From Paraburkholderia tuberum STM678 (lineage in GTDB: Bacteria > Pseudomonadota > Gammaproteobacteria > Burkholderiales > Burkholderiaceae): 64,000 bases of DNA. Below the pieces are notes generated by a model that worked only from the letters and a program-made list of their open reading frames with translations, was not told the origin of the DNA and made no database searches. Numbering within the stretch: position 1 is the stretch's first letter; the number at the start of each line of letters is the position of its first letter. Shown in pieces: positions 24,893 through 35,028 of this stretch. The position numbers and the translations under genes are program-made. The DNA lies in contig NZ_CADFGP010000013.1 of the NCBI RefSeq assembly GCF_902833905.1, forward strand, positions 1 to 64,000, read 5' to 3'.

Positions 24893-26877
24893 TTGCGCCT
24901 ATCGAGCAGCCAGCGCTCGAACTCGGTGGCGGGCATCGGCCTCGCGTACAGGAAGCCCTGCACGTAATCGACGCCGAGCCCCTTCATGAAGGCTTCTTCC
25001 GCCTCGGTTTCGATCCCTTCGGCGACCACCTGGAAATCGAGCTCCTGCGCGACGGCAACCATCGAGCGCACCAGCGCCTGTGCCTTCATATCCGCGTGGA
25101 TCGAGCGCGTGAAGCTGCGGTCGAGCTTGATCACGTCGAGCGGAATACGGCCGAGTTGCGACAGCGACGAGTAGCCGGTGCCGAAGTCGTCGAGATGCAC
25201 CTGCGCGCCGAGTTGGCGGAACTGCTTGATCAGCTCGATCGCGGCCGCTTCGTTTTCGATCAGGCAGCTTTCGGTCAGTTCGAGGTCGACGAGGCATGGA
25301 TCGAGACTCGCGTGCTGCAATGCCTCGGTGAAATGGCGGACCACGGCTGTATCCGTGAGCTGTCGCGCCGACACGTTGATCGCGACGCGCAGGTCATAGC
25401 CGGCCGCTTTCCAGCGGGCCGCCTGTTTCGCTGCGGTTTCCATCACCCAGCGGCCGAGCACGCCGATCAGTCCGGATTCCTCGGCATAACGGATGAATTC
25501 CGCCGGCATGATCTGGCCGCGCTCCGGCGAGTTCCAGCGCACCAGCGCTTCGGCGCCTTGCACGGCGCCCGTCGCGAGGTTCAGCTTCGGCTGATAGTGC
25601 AGCGCCAACTGGCCTTCGTCGAGTCCGCGGCGCAGATTCGTGTCGAGCCACATGAACTCCGCGACGCGGCGATTCATGTCCGGCGAGAACACGCGATGCG
25701 TGCGCTTGCCTTCGTCCTTCGCGACGTACATCGCCGTATCGGCCGAACGGATCAGCGATTCGAGGGTTTCGCCATGCTCGGGCGAACGCGCGATGCCGAT
25801 CGAGCAGCCGGTATAGACCTCGACGAGCCCGACAGCGAACGGCATGCGCATACGATCGAGAATGCGCTGCGCGGTGTTTTCCAATTCATGCGCGAAGCCC
25901 TTCGCCGCGAGCACGATGAATTCGTCGCCGCCCAGACGCGCGAGCGAGTCGCCCGGATTCAGGCAGTCGCGGATCGCGTCCGACACGTCGCAGATGAGGC
26001 GGTCGCCGAACACGTGGCCGTAGTGATCGTTGACCTTCTTGAAGTTGTCGAGATCGAGAAACAGGATGCCGACGGTTTCGCCCGGCGCCGCCAGTTCGAT
26101 CGCGATCTGGATGCGCTCCTGGATCGCGTTGCGATTGGCGAGGCCAGTGAGCGGGTCGGTGGTGGCCTGCTCGATCAGGCGGTCCTGCGCGAGCCGTTGC
26201 TCGGTGATGTCGGTACCCGAGCAGATCAGGAACTGCTCTTCGATGCCGCTGCCGCTGCGCACGAATTTGTTGCGAAACAGGAACAGCCGTTCGCCGTGCA
26301 CCGTTTTAATGCGCCGTTCGATCTCGTACGGTTCGCCACGATTGAAAAAATTCGCGCTGACCTCGTTCGAGACCCGGTCGTCGTCGGACGACATGAACAA
26401 CGTCCAGACGCTGCGGCCGATGATGTCCTCTTCGCTGAGCCCGGTCAGCTCCTCGGCGAGCCGGTTGAAGCGCTGTATCCGGCCGTTCCGGTCGACGATC
26501 ACGACGACCGAATTGACCTCCGAGACGACCTGTTCAGCGAACGACAGACCGTGCAGCAGCGCTCGCGCGACGGATTCGGTGTCGCCATCGGCCGACGCGG
26601 TGCCGCCCCAGCCATGACAATCGAGTTTCTTGCCGACCAGATGCAGCCGCAGCGGCGCGGCGTCCAACTGAACGTCGACGACGACGTGGGAGGTCACGCC
26701 GCTCAGCGCGCGGACCTGGGAAGCTTGAGAAGAGGTGAGGGAAATGGCGACGCCGACAGCCGCGTGGCCGTGCGCAGGCACGAGTTCCAGCGTGTCGCTG
26801 GCGGCCGCCAGGCGCCAGCAAGGGCTGCTCGTGCCGAACCGCGCGTGAAGCACCTGGTCGTGTAGCTGGTCGCTCAT
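24874..26877 (-). CDS. pdeR: PAS-GGDEF-EAL cyclic di-GMP protein (PdeR-like)
   Basis: A 667-residue signalling protein laid out like E. coli PdeR (YciR): an N-terminal 110-residue segment, a PAS domain (VNSVVVIVDRNGRIQRFNRL, then TGLSEEDIIG), a GGDEF domain (LARLGGDEFIVLAA) and an EAL domain (QGAEALVRWNSPERG, then LDDFGTGYSSLSQL, then VVAEGIE). The EAL active-site residues are intact, so phosphodiesterase activity is likely. The GGDEF motif is also intact, but the RxxD inhibitory site is not obvious. Cytoplasmic; controls c-di-GMP. Its stop codon overlaps an 8-bp hairpin at 24872-24892 shared with the convergent Ldh2 gene. Confidence 0.92.
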   Translation of the reverse strand: MSDQLHDQVLHARFGTSSPCWRLAAASDTLELVPAHGHAAVGVAISLTSSQASQVRALSGVTSHVVVDVQLDAAPLRLHLVGKKLDCHGWGGTASADGDTESVARALLHGLSFAEQVVSEVNSVVVIVDRNGRIQRFNRLAEELTGLSEEDIIGRSVWTLFMSSDDDRVSNEVSANFFNRGEPYEIERRIKTVHGERLFLFRNKFVRSGSGIEEQFLICSGTDITEQRLAQDRLIEQATTDPLTGLANRNAIQERIQIAIELAAPGETVGILFLDLDNFKKVNDHYGHVFGDRLICDVSDAIRDCLNPGDSLARLGGDEFIVLAAKGFAHELENTAQRILDRMRMPFAVGLVEVYTGCSIGIARSPEHGETLESLIRSADTAMYVAKDEGKRTHRVFSPDMNRRVAEFMWLDTNLRRGLDEGQLALHYQPKLNLATGAVQGAEALVRWNSPERGQIMPAEFIRYAEESGLIGVLGRWVMETAAKQAARWKAAGYDLRVAINVSARQLTDTAVVRHFTEALQHASLDPCLVDLELTESCLIENEAAAIELIKQFRQLGAQVHLDDFGTGYSSLSQLGRIPLDVIKLDRSFTRSIHADMKAQALVRSMVAVAQELDFQVVAEGIETEAEEAFMKGLGVDYVQGFLYARPMPATEFERWLLDRRKLRLIA

Positions 26878-27082
26878 GAAATCCCCGGAGTGTGCCGGCG
26901 GTCCCTAGCAAGGCGGGCGGCGGCAGACAGTCTTCCTCATACTAAAGTGAAACTGCCTCATTGTATCTAAGCGTGACAATTCGAGCGAAGAATCATTAAC
27001 GTTTTGCTAAGCATGAGTATGGGCCGGCGCGCCCGCGCGCGGCGCGATTATTACCCGCCAGAACGACGCCACGATGACGTTG

Positions 27083-30000
27083 CTAGAGGCGGCGCGCCAG
27101 CAGCGCGCGGGCGCGTTCGCGTTCGGGCGGGTTGGCGTCGAGCGCCGCGTCGAACCGGAACTTGCCGGCCACCAGCGTGGCCGCCACCACGCCGTCGCGA
27201 TACAGCACGCGGTTTCCGGTCACGGCCGGCACCTTGTCGCCGACCAGCAGCGTGCCGACGAGATTCAGCGGATCGGTCCCAGCAACGCAAATAAGTGCAC
27301 CGTCGTTCGGCTGCCGGCGCACCTCGCGCAGCAGCGGAATCGCCTCGGGCAGCGCGAACTGCTCGCCCGCGAGTCCGTTGACGAACCGCCCGCCGCGGAT
27401 CACGCCGCGCGCCTCGAGCCGCTGCAGAACGCGCAGCAGATCGCGCCACGGCGGAAGCCATTCGGCCTCGCGTTCGAGCACGCGCCAGAACACGACACCG
27501 TAGCGGCGCAGCAACGTCATTGCGACGTGTTCGAGCGCCTCGGGCGGCAACTGGCGCCGCCGTTCGGGGGGATTTTCCGGCGCAACGGCGGGCGGACGGC
27601 TCACGAGCGCCCAACGCCCCGCGTCGTCCATGCCGCCGATCAGCGCGCTCGCTCGCGCGCGCCGGCTGCTGGAAAACGCGTTGCGCCTGGCGACCGGCTT
27701 CAGCAACGCGCGCAAGCCCGCGAAGCTGTCGGAGTTCGCGAGGCCGGCCGCGACCAGCTCGCCGAGCGCGTTTTCGAGCTCCATGCGCAGCACGCGCACC
27801 TCGGCGAGCAGTTCGTCGAAGAACATCGCGCCGTGTTGCGCGAGGGTGTCGTGCACGCTTTGCGCGAGCGCCGACAACTCGACCTGGCGCGCCGGATCGA
27901 GCAGCGCGCGCCACGCACGCAGCTGGACGCGCGGCAGCAGCACGATCGGCGTGCCGCGGACCGGACCGGCGGCGCCGCGCGCCCGCTCGGTCAGGCGGGT
28001 CCAGACGATCTTGCCGGCGCGGCATAGCTCATCGAGCGAACTGCTGGTGTAGGCACGCACGCGCGCGGGCAGGATGTCTTCCTCCCACGCGCCGGCCGCA
28101 GCCTGGAAGCCTTCGAGCTGGTCGAGCGCGGCGGCGAGCGCGTCGCGGCCTTCGGCGCGCGACGTCGGCGTCAGATGCTGAGTCGTCGGCGTCAGATGCT
28201 GAGACGTCGGCGTCAGATGCTGAGACGTCGGCGTCAGATGCTGAGCCGTCGGCGTCAGATGCTGTGTCGTCGGCGTCAGATGCTGAGTCGTCGGCGTCAG
28301 ATGCTGCCATTCGAACAGGAAGCGCATGAAGTCGTGCCGCTCGACCGGCTCGATCTCACGCCGCAGCCGCCTCACCGTGTAGCGGTGGATGCGTGCGAGC
28401 AGGTGTCGTTCGCACCATTCCTCGTCGCTCGTGTGCGGCGTGAAGCGGCCGCGCAACAGATAGCCTTCGGCTTCGAGCCGGATCAGCGCCTGTTCGATCC
28501 GGTCGGTCGGCAAACCGAGCGGGCGCGCGATCGCCTCGACCGTCAGCGGGCCGAAGCCGGTCAGCCGCGCGCGCAACACGTCGACGAGCGCGTCGTCGGC
28601 GCTCCAGCTCTCGGTGTAGCCCTTCGGGGCGCTCAGCGGCGGTGTGTAGCAATTGCGCGCGATGCCGGGGTAGAGCGCTTCGAAACAGGTGAGGCGTTCG
28701 GCGGGCAGCCACAGTGCGCTGTCGCTGGCGTTGCCCGTGCTCGCGTTGGCTTGCGCGGCCAGCGGCAAGCGCGTCGCCCGGCCGGCTTTCGCCAACGCCG
28801 CAAGCAGCGTCGGCCAATCCTCGTGCGCGAGCGCCTCGGCCCCGGTGATGCACGCGAGGCCCGTCAGCGCTTCGTGCATTTCGTCGGCGTTGCGCGCCTG
28901 CGGCCACGCCTCGTCGCGCACGCTGTCGATCGCGGCGGCGTCGAGCGCGCCAAGATCGTCGACGCTTTCAGGGTCCGTCCAGCGGCGGTTCAGCACCGCC
29001 TGGGTGCGGCGCTCCTCGATCGGCGCGTCGTCGAGATACGCGTAGGGCTTCGCGGTCAGGATTTCGGCGGCGAGCGGTGACGGCGCCGGCAGATCACGCG
29101 CGACGAGCCGCAACTCGCCGCGCTCGATGCGGCGCAGCAGCGCGAGCCAGCGTTCGCTGTCCATCGCGTCGTGCAGACAGTCGTCGATGGTTTGGTCGAC
29201 TAAGGGGTGGCGCGGCACCTCGCGTTCGCCGACGACGTTCTCCAGACACGCGGCCTGCTCGGGAAACACGCTTGCGAGCAGATCCTCGCTTCGCATGCGC
29301 TGCAGTTGCGGCGCGGTCTTGCGGCCGCCCGTGTAGCGCGGCAGGCAGAGCGCGGTCGTCGCGTTCCAGCGCCAGCGCACGCCGAACAACGGCGCATCGA
29401 GCAGTGCCTGGATCAGCAGACGTTCGGCGCTGTTCGAGTGCAGATAGCGCCAGACCTCGTCGAGCACGAACGAGTGGCTGCCGGTCAGCGACAGCACGAT
29501 CGCGTCTTCGGTGGCGGCGGCCTGCAACTCGAAGTTGAAGCTGCGGCAGAAGCGCTTGCGCAGCGCGAGCCCCCACGCGCGGTTCACGCGGCTGCCGAAC
29601 GGCGAGTGGATCACGAGCTGGGTGCCGCCCGATTCGTCGAAGAAGCGCTCCATCACCAGCGTGCTCTGCGTCGGCAGTACGCCGAGCGCGGCGCGGGCAC
29701 GCGCCAGGTATTCGACGATCTGGCGCGCGGCGGGCTCGTCGAGCGCGAGCTCGTCGGCGAGCCAGGCGATGGCGTGGTCGAGGCGCGCGGTCGTGGGTTC
29801 GGCTTCGCTCGCGGGCAACGTGGCTGCGGCGGTTGCGGACGCCGTTGTGGTCTGCGTCGCGCTCTGCGCCACGGCAGCTTTCGCTTTGCGTCCTCTCTTT
29901 GCCGCGGATTTCGCGGGCGTTGCGGCTGCTTCGAATTGCGCCGCGGCGATTGGCACCGACGCAACCGCGTGTGACGCCGGTTCGCCCTCCGTCAGCAAAC

Positions 30001-31882
30001 GCTCGACCTGCTCCCGCAATCTCGCGACCGCGAAAGACAGCTCGTCGCTGCGCCCCGGCGCCTCGCCGAGCCAGAACGGAATGTTCGGCGGTTGCCCTTG
30101 TGCGTCCTCGACCCGCACCCGGCCACTCTCGATTCGCAGAATCCGGTACGACGCGTTGCCGAGCTGGAACACATCGCCGGCGAGGCTTTCGACCGCGAAG
30201 TCCTCGTTGACGGTGCCGATGTTGATCGCCTGCGGTTCGAGCACGACGGCGTAATCGGCGTTTTCGGGGATCGTGCCGCCCGACGTTACGGCGACCAGCT
30301 TGCCGCCGCGCCGGCCGCGCAGCGTGCCGCTTACCGCATCGCGATGCACGTACGCGGCGCGCGGACCGTGGCGGCTCGTGTAGCCCTCGGCGAGCATGCG
30401 CAGCACCGCGTCGTATTGCTCGCGCGACAGATCCGCGTACGGCGCTGCGCGCCGCAGCATGTCGAACAGCGCATCCTCGCTCCACTCGGCGCTCGACACT
30501 TCCGCGACGATCTGTTGCGCGAGCACGTCGAGCGGCGCGCGCGGGATGCGTAGCGCATCGAGTTCGCCACGCCGCACGCAATCGAGCAGCGCCGCGCATT
30601 CGAGCAGGTCGTCGCGCGAGGCGGGAAAGAGCCGCCCCTTCGGCATGCCGCCGACGTGGTGGCCCGAGCGGCCGACGCGTTGCAGGAACGGCGCGATCGC
30701 GCGTGGCGAACCCATCTGGCAGACGAGGTCGACCTCGCCGATATCGATGCCGAGTTCGAGCGAAGCGGTCGCGATCAGCACGCGCAGTTCGCCGCGTTTC
30801 AGGCGCTGTTCGGCGTCGAAACGATGTTCTTTCGCGAGACTGCCGTGATGCGCGGCGACCGCGTCCTTGCCGAGCCGCTCGGTCAGATGACGCGCGGCGC
30901 GCTCGGCCATCCGGCGCGTGTTGACGAAGATCAGCGTCGTGCGGTGCTGCGCGACCAGCTCGGCGAGCCGGTCGTAGAGGCGCTCCCACACTTCGTTGGC
31001 CATCACCGCTTCGAGCGGCACCGGCGGGATCTCGAGCGCGAGGTCGCGCGCGCGGACGTGGCCGACGTCGATCACCGCGCACTCGGCCGGTACGTCGCTC
31101 TCGAGGCTCGCGCCGCCGACCAGAAACCGCGCGACCGCGCTGACCGGCTTTTGCGTCGCCGACAGCCCGATGCGCGGCAGGCGCCGGGCGCAGAGCGCGT
31201 CGAGCCGTTCGAGGCTCAGCGCGAGATGACTGCCGCGCTTGCTGCCGGCGAGCGCATGAATCTCATCGACGATCACCGTGCGCACCGTTGCCAGCATGCG
31301 GCGGCCAGAATCCGAGCCGAGCAGCACGTACAGCGACTCGGGCGTCGTCACGAGAATGTGCGGCGCGCGCTTTTTCAACGCATTGCGTTCCTGCTGCGTG
31401 GTGTCGCCGGTGCGCACCGCGGTGCGAATGTCGAGCGGCGGCAGGCCGAGCCTGTCGAGTTCGGCGGCGATGCCTTGCAGCGGCAGTTGCAGATTCAGGC
31501 GGATGTCGTTCGAAAGCGCCTTCAACGGCGACACGTAGACGACCAGCGTTTCGTCGGGCAGGGTGCCGCCGTTCGCGAGGCCTTGCGAGACCAGCTCGTT
31601 CAGCGCGGACAGGAATGCGGTCAGCGTCTTGCCGGAGCCCGTCGGCGCGGCGACCAGCGTCGAGCGGCCGCTACGGATCTGCGGCCACGCGGCGGCTTGT
31701 GCGTCGGTCGGGGCGGCGAAGGTTTGCTGGAACCAGTTGGCGACGGCTGGGTGAAAACCGTCGAGCGCCTGCTGGGCTGGCGGTAAGGCTGGCGCGGCGG
31801 GGCGCGCCGCGCTCGCGGTGGAGCGGGTCTTGCGGGAGCGGGGCGCCGCGTCGAGTGCGGCGGAAGTCTTTGCCGAAGTCAT
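27083..31882 (-). CDS. lhr: Lhr-type ATP-dependent DNA helicase
   Basis: A 1599-residue SF2 helicase of the long Lhr class (E. coli Lhr is about 1540 aa). Motifs include Walker A VAAPTGSGKTLTAFL, the DEIH box in VIVDEIHALAGSKRG, the SAT-like IGLSATQKP, LRVLIATASLELGIDIG, and motif VI FLQRVGRSGHHVGG. These are followed by the Lhr winged-helix/beta-barrel core and the long C-terminal extension. Seven copies of a QHLTPT(T/S/A) heptapeptide are inserted near residue 1200. There is no ligase, exonuclease or phosphoesterase partner next door. It is probably a repair helicase that translocates on single-stranded DNA. Confidence 0.93.
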   Translation of the reverse strand: MTSAKTSAALDAAPRSRKTRSTASAARPAAPALPPAQQALDGFHPAVANWFQQTFAAPTDAQAAAWPQIRSGRSTLVAAPTGSGKTLTAFLSALNELVSQGLANGGTLPDETLVVYVSPLKALSNDIRLNLQLPLQGIAAELDRLGLPPLDIRTAVRTGDTTQQERNALKKRAPHILVTTPESLYVLLGSDSGRRMLATVRTVIVDEIHALAGSKRGSHLALSLERLDALCARRLPRIGLSATQKPVSAVARFLVGGASLESDVPAECAVIDVGHVRARDLALEIPPVPLEAVMANEVWERLYDRLAELVAQHRTTLIFVNTRRMAERAARHLTERLGKDAVAAHHGSLAKEHRFDAEQRLKRGELRVLIATASLELGIDIGEVDLVCQMGSPRAIAPFLQRVGRSGHHVGGMPKGRLFPASRDDLLECAALLDCVRRGELDALRIPRAPLDVLAQQIVAEVSSAEWSEDALFDMLRRAAPYADLSREQYDAVLRMLAEGYTSRHGPRAAYVHRDAVSGTLRGRRGGKLVAVTSGGTIPENADYAVVLEPQAINIGTVNEDFAVESLAGDVFQLGNASYRILRIESGRVRVEDAQGQPPNIPFWLGEAPGRSDELSFAVARLREQVERLLTEGEPASHAVASVPIAAAQFEAAATPAKSAAKRGRKAKAAVAQSATQTTTASATAAATLPASEAEPTTARLDHAIAWLADELALDEPAARQIVEYLARARAALGVLPTQSTLVMERFFDESGGTQLVIHSPFGSRVNRAWGLALRKRFCRSFNFELQAAATEDAIVLSLTGSHSFVLDEVWRYLHSNSAERLLIQALLDAPLFGVRWRWNATTALCLPRYTGGRKTAPQLQRMRSEDLLASVFPEQAACLENVVGEREVPRHPLVDQTIDDCLHDAMDSERWLALLRRIERGELRLVARDLPAPSPLAAEILTAKPYAYLDDAPIEERRTQAVLNRRWTDPESVDDLGALDAAAIDSVRDEAWPQARNADEMHEALTGLACITGAEALAHEDWPTLLAALAKAGRATRLPLAAQANASTGNASDSALWLPAERLTCFEALYPGIARNCYTPPLSAPKGYTESWSADDALVDVLRARLTGFGPLTVEAIARPLGLPTDRIEQALIRLEAEGYLLRGRFTPHTSDEEWCERHLLARIHRYTVRRLRREIEPVERHDFMRFLFEWQHLTPTTQHLTPTTQHLTPTAQHLTPTSQHLTPTSQHLTPTTQHLTPTSRAEGRDALAAALDQLEGFQAAAGAWEEDILPARVRAYTSSSLDELCRAGKIVWTRLTERARGAAGPVRGTPIVLLPRVQLRAWRALLDPARQVELSALAQSVHDTLAQHGAMFFDELLAEVRVLRMELENALGELVAAGLANSDSFAGLRALLKPVARRNAFSSSRRARASALIGGMDDAGRWALVSRPPAVAPENPPERRRQLPPEALEHVAMTLLRRYGVVFWRVLEREAEWLPPWRDLLRVLQRLEARGVIRGGRFVNGLAGEQFALPEAIPLLREVRRQPNDGALICVAGTDPLNLVGTLLVGDKVPAVTGNRVLYRDGVVAATLVAGKFRFDAALDANPPERERARALLARRL
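28161..28307 (-). repeat. 21-bp tandem repeat, seven copies, inside lhr
   Basis: Seven head-to-tail 21-bp units (core CGTCGGCGTCAGATGCTG on the plus strand; variation only at one or two positions per unit) encode seven QHLTPT-x heptapeptides in the helicase. There are no spacers, so it is not a CRISPR array. The unit is open in several frames on both strands, which creates spurious ORFs here. Confidence 0.95.
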
Positions 31883-32143
31883 GCTTGTGCAGATGAGGGC
31901 GGCGCGGGGGATATCCAGTCGGCACCGGGCAATGTCGACCGTTTTGGCGGTTGTGGGTCATTCCACGCTGACGGCGCAATAGCCGTCAGTCTCGCAGGTT
32001 TTCGCGGCTCGTGCGCGGCGCATCGGGCTTCGCGCCGCTGCTGGAATTCGTAGTCTTTTGCGGCGTGTGTGCCACTCCTACCAACCTCCGCCAATTGCAG
32101 TACGCTTGACGACTCTTCCTGCACCCACGATGGAGCGTCGACG

Positions 32144-33199
32144 ATGCGATATAACCAGTTGGGCCGTACCGGTGTGTTTGTTTCAGAGTTGTGTTTGGGC
32201 ACGATGACCTTCGGCGGTGGCGAAGGCATCTGGCGGCAGATCGGCGATCTGCAGCAGAACGACGCGGAGCGGCTGGTCGGCCGGGCGCTCGACGCAGGCA
32301 TCAATTTCATCGACACCGCCGACGTTTACGCGGGCGGCCTGTCCGAGCAGATCACCGGCCAGGCGCTGAAGAATCTGCAAGTACCGCGCGACAAGGTCGT
32401 GATCGCGACCAAGGTGTTCGGCCAGACCGGCGAGTTCGCAAACGCGCGCGGCGCGTCGCGCTATCACATCCTCGACGGCATCAAGGCGAGCCTGAAGCGT
32501 CTGCAACTCGATCACGTCGACCTGTATCAGATCCACGGTTTCGATCCGGCCACGCCGATCGAAGAAACCGTGCGCGCGCTCGATACGCTCGTGCAGCACG
32601 GCCACGTGCGCTACGTCGGCGTGTCGAACTGGGCCGCGTGGCAGATCGCGAAGGCGCTCGGCATCGCCGAGCGGCTCGGCACCGCGCGCTTCGAAACGCT
32701 GCAGGCGTATTACACGCTCGCGGGCCGCGATCTCGAACGCGAACTCGTACCGATGCTGCAAAGCGAAGGCCTCGGCCTGATGGTGTGGAGTCCGCTCGCG
32801 GGCGGTTTGCTGAGCGGCAAATACGGACGCGAGCAGCAGGCCGAGGCGGGCAGCCGTCGCACGAACTTCGATTTTCCGCCTGTCGATCGCGAGCGCGCGT
32901 ATGACTGCATCGACGTGATGCGCAAAATCGCTGCAGCGAAAAACGTCTCGGTCGCGCAGATCGCGCTGGCGTGGCTGCTGCATCAGCGTGTCGTCAGCAC
33001 GGTCATCGTCGGCGCGAAGAAAATCGAGCAGCTCGACGACAACATCGCGGCGACCAACGTCGCGCTATCCGCCGATGAACTCGCGAAGCTGGCCGAAGTC
33101 AGCGCGCTGCCGGCGGAGTACCCCGGCTGGATGCTGGAGCGGCAGGGCGAGCAACGCCGGCAGCAACTGGCCGAGGTTCGGCACGTCGTGCAGCGATAA
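32144..33199 (+). CDS. aldo/keto reductase
   Basis: A 351-residue NADPH-dependent (beta/alpha)8 reductase. The catalytic tetrad is complete: Asp57 (INFIDTADVYAGG), Tyr62, Lys90 (VVIATKVFG) and His131 (LYQIHGFDP). The cofactor-binding C-terminal part (VVSTVIVGAKKIEQLDDNI) is typical of the AKR11/12-like branch. ATG 32144 has GGAG 9 nt upstream. Substrate is undefined. It is divergent from lhr across 260 bases and is followed by a hairpin at 33252-33274. Confidence 0.92.
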   Translation: MRYNQLGRTGVFVSELCLGTMTFGGGEGIWRQIGDLQQNDAERLVGRALDAGINFIDTADVYAGGLSEQITGQALKNLQVPRDKVVIATKVFGQTGEFANARGASRYHILDGIKASLKRLQLDHVDLYQIHGFDPATPIEETVRALDTLVQHGHVRYVGVSNWAAWQIAKALGIAERLGTARFETLQAYYTLAGRDLERELVPMLQSEGLGLMVWSPLAGGLLSGKYGREQQAEAGSRRTNFDFPPVDRERAYDCIDVMRKIAAAKNVSVAQIALAWLLHQRVVSTVIVGAKKIEQLDDNIAATNVALSADELAKLAEVSALPAEYPGWMLERQGEQRRQQLAEVRHVVQR

Positions 33200-33563
33200 C
33201 GCGACGGCGTACTCGCGTTCGCCCTGGAAGCCCGAATCTTCATCGATGGGCCGCGCGAGTTTCATGCTCGCGCGCGTGGGCCTGAGGCGGGTCGACTGGA
33301 AAAAACGCCAACTCGTGAAGACGATCCACCGCTCTCAGGTTCTCCGCGGCCATTTCGTTTCGGCACTCGCTCAGGTCTCGACGTCCGCGAGACTGAAAGT
33401 CTCGCACGACGATTCAGTTCTGAGAACGGTCATCGGGCCGGTACGCGTTTGATCGATCGCTTCAACAAGGGCCGCGCGCCGCATCGCCGGACATGATCGG
33501 TCGATGCGGCACGTAAGGACGGACGATGACTTAGCAATCGCTGCGGCTAATCATCAACCTCGC
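33200..33563. other. intergenic region with a GC-rich hairpin
   Basis: About 360 bases without a supported gene. A perfect stem CGCGCGAG/CTCGCGCG with a 7-nt loop lies at 33252-33274 but has no T-run; it may act as a weak terminator for the reductase. The remainder shows nothing recognisable. Confidence 0.4.
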
Positions 33564-33905
33564 TTACCCCTGTGTATGCGCGGCGACCGCGTCCAGCGTG
33601 CGCGCCGAGTACACCAGCGTCGCGCCCGCGTTGATCGCCATCGCGACGCCGAGCGCTTCGGCGATTTCCTCGCGGGTCGCGCCGTGCTTCAGCGCCTCGG
33701 CCGTATGGACCGTGATACAGCCGTCACAGCGCAGGCTGACCGCTACCGCGAGCGCAATCAGCTCGCGCATTTTCGCGCCGAGCAGGTCGGTCTTCTGACC
33801 GGCGCTCGACATCGCCTGATAAGCCTTCACGCTTTCGGGCGCGAGCTTCGACATTTCGCCGATACGGCCGAACAGTTCCTTGCGGTAATCGATCCAGTTC
33901 AACAT
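33564..33905 (-). CDS. carboxymuconolactone decarboxylase / AhpD-like protein
   Basis: A 113-residue helical protein with the AhpD-type redox motif Cys60-Asp-Gly-Cys63 followed by His67 (SLRCDGCITVHTAEALKHGA), so a peroxidase or disulfide role is possible. ATG 33905 has AGGAG 8 nt upstream. It is divergently transcribed from an AraC gene 117 bases away, a pairing common in Burkholderiaceae; induction by that regulator is inferred. Confidence 0.88.
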   Translation of the reverse strand: MLNWIDYRKELFGRIGEMSKLAPESVKAYQAMSSAGQKTDLLGAKMRELIALAVAVSLRCDGCITVHTAEALKHGATREEIAEALGVAMAINAGATLVYSARTLDAVAAHTQG

Positions 33906-34022
33906 CGCAGTGCTCCTTGGTCCGTTGCGCGCCGGCGGTTGCCGGCGTCGTGGGACAAAGTATTGCGCCGCGCCGCGATATCCTGAATACTCATTCGACT
34001 CAACTTTTAGCGCGCTCGTCTC

Positions 34023-35003
34023 ATGGACACGCTCAGTCGCCTGATCGACCTTGCCCGGCCGCAAGCGAGTCTCGATCTTCGCTGCCTGCTATCAGGCGCA
34101 TTCGACATCGATCATGCGCCGCTGGAGGCGGGCGTCGCGCCGTTTCATCTGGTGCTCGACGGCAGCTGTGTGATCGAGACCGCCGCCGGCGAGCCGCTCG
34201 AATTGCAGGCCGGCGATTTCATGCTGTTTCCGCGTGGCGCCGCGCATCGCATGCGCGACGTAAAGCGCTCGGCGGGTGGCCTGCCGTTGACGCTCGGGCA
34301 TGACGGCATGCTGCCGGTGCGGCGCAACGATGGCCACGAAACCACTGCCACGGCCGCGCACGCGCCCAACGACAGCGCGGTTCATGACGGCGTCGATCTG
34401 CTGTGCGGCCGCTTCGTCTATGCACCCGGTTCATCGGCGTTGCTGCTCAATGTGCTGCCCGATCCGCTGCACGTATCGCTCGGGGATGCGCAAACGCTCG
34501 ATGCGTTGCAGGCGGTGATCACTCTGATGCGCGGCGAAGCGGAGCGGCGTCAACCTGGCGCGCTCGCGATCGTGACGGCCTTGAGCCACGCGCTGTTCGC
34601 GATGGCACTGCGCGTGCACGGCGAGCGCAATGCGAACGGCACCGGGATGCTCGCGTTGCTGACGGACGCACGCCTCGGCGCATCGGTGCAGGCCATGCTC
34701 GACGCGCCCGAACGCGCATGGACGATCTCTGAACTAGGCGAGCGCGCGGCGATGTCGCGCGCGACCTACGCGCGCCACTTCAACGAGCGCGCGGGCGTGA
34801 CCGTGATGGATTTTCTGATGCAGATTCGCATGGCGATCGCCAGCGATCTGCTGTTGCGCACACAACGCAGCGCGGCGGACATCGGCGAGGCGGTCGGCTA
34901 TCAATCGGAGGCGGCGTTCGGCAAGGCGTTCGCGCAAAGCGTCGGTGTGACGCCGGGACGTTACCGGCGTCGCACACCAACGGACGATGCTCTGGATGAG
35001 TGA
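34023..35003 (+). CDS. AraC family regulator with cupin sensor
   Basis: A 326-residue regulator. The N-terminal cupin_6-type sensor includes FHLVLDGSCVIETAAGEPLE and LQAGDFMLFPRGAAHRM. The C-terminal double helix-turn-helix reads WTISELGERAAMSRATYARH, then FNERAGVTVMDFLMQIRMAIA, ending GVTPGRYRRR. It is divergent from the small AhpD-like gene, which is its probable target. Its ligand may be an oxidised or electrophilic compound, but this is not shown. Confidence 0.88.
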   Translation: MDTLSRLIDLARPQASLDLRCLLSGAFDIDHAPLEAGVAPFHLVLDGSCVIETAAGEPLELQAGDFMLFPRGAAHRMRDVKRSAGGLPLTLGHDGMLPVRRNDGHETTATAAHAPNDSAVHDGVDLLCGRFVYAPGSSALLLNVLPDPLHVSLGDAQTLDALQAVITLMRGEAERRQPGALAIVTALSHALFAMALRVHGERNANGTGMLALLTDARLGASVQAMLDAPERAWTISELGERAAMSRATYARHFNERAGVTVMDFLMQIRMAIASDLLLRTQRSAADIGEAVGYQSEAAFGKAFAQSVGVTPGRYRRRTPTDDALDE

Positions 35004-35028
35004 CTAAAGACTCAACGCGTGGGCGATT

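Noticed and set aside
25096..26865. 589-codon open frame on the plus strand opposite pdeR
   Set aside because: It is antisense to a gene with clear PAS, GGDEF and EAL motifs; the translation is low-complexity and has no domain. Long antisense frames are expected at this GC content.
28161..28307. CRISPR-like array
   Set aside because: The 21-bp units are contiguous with no spacers and lie in frame inside lhr; no cas genes are nearby.
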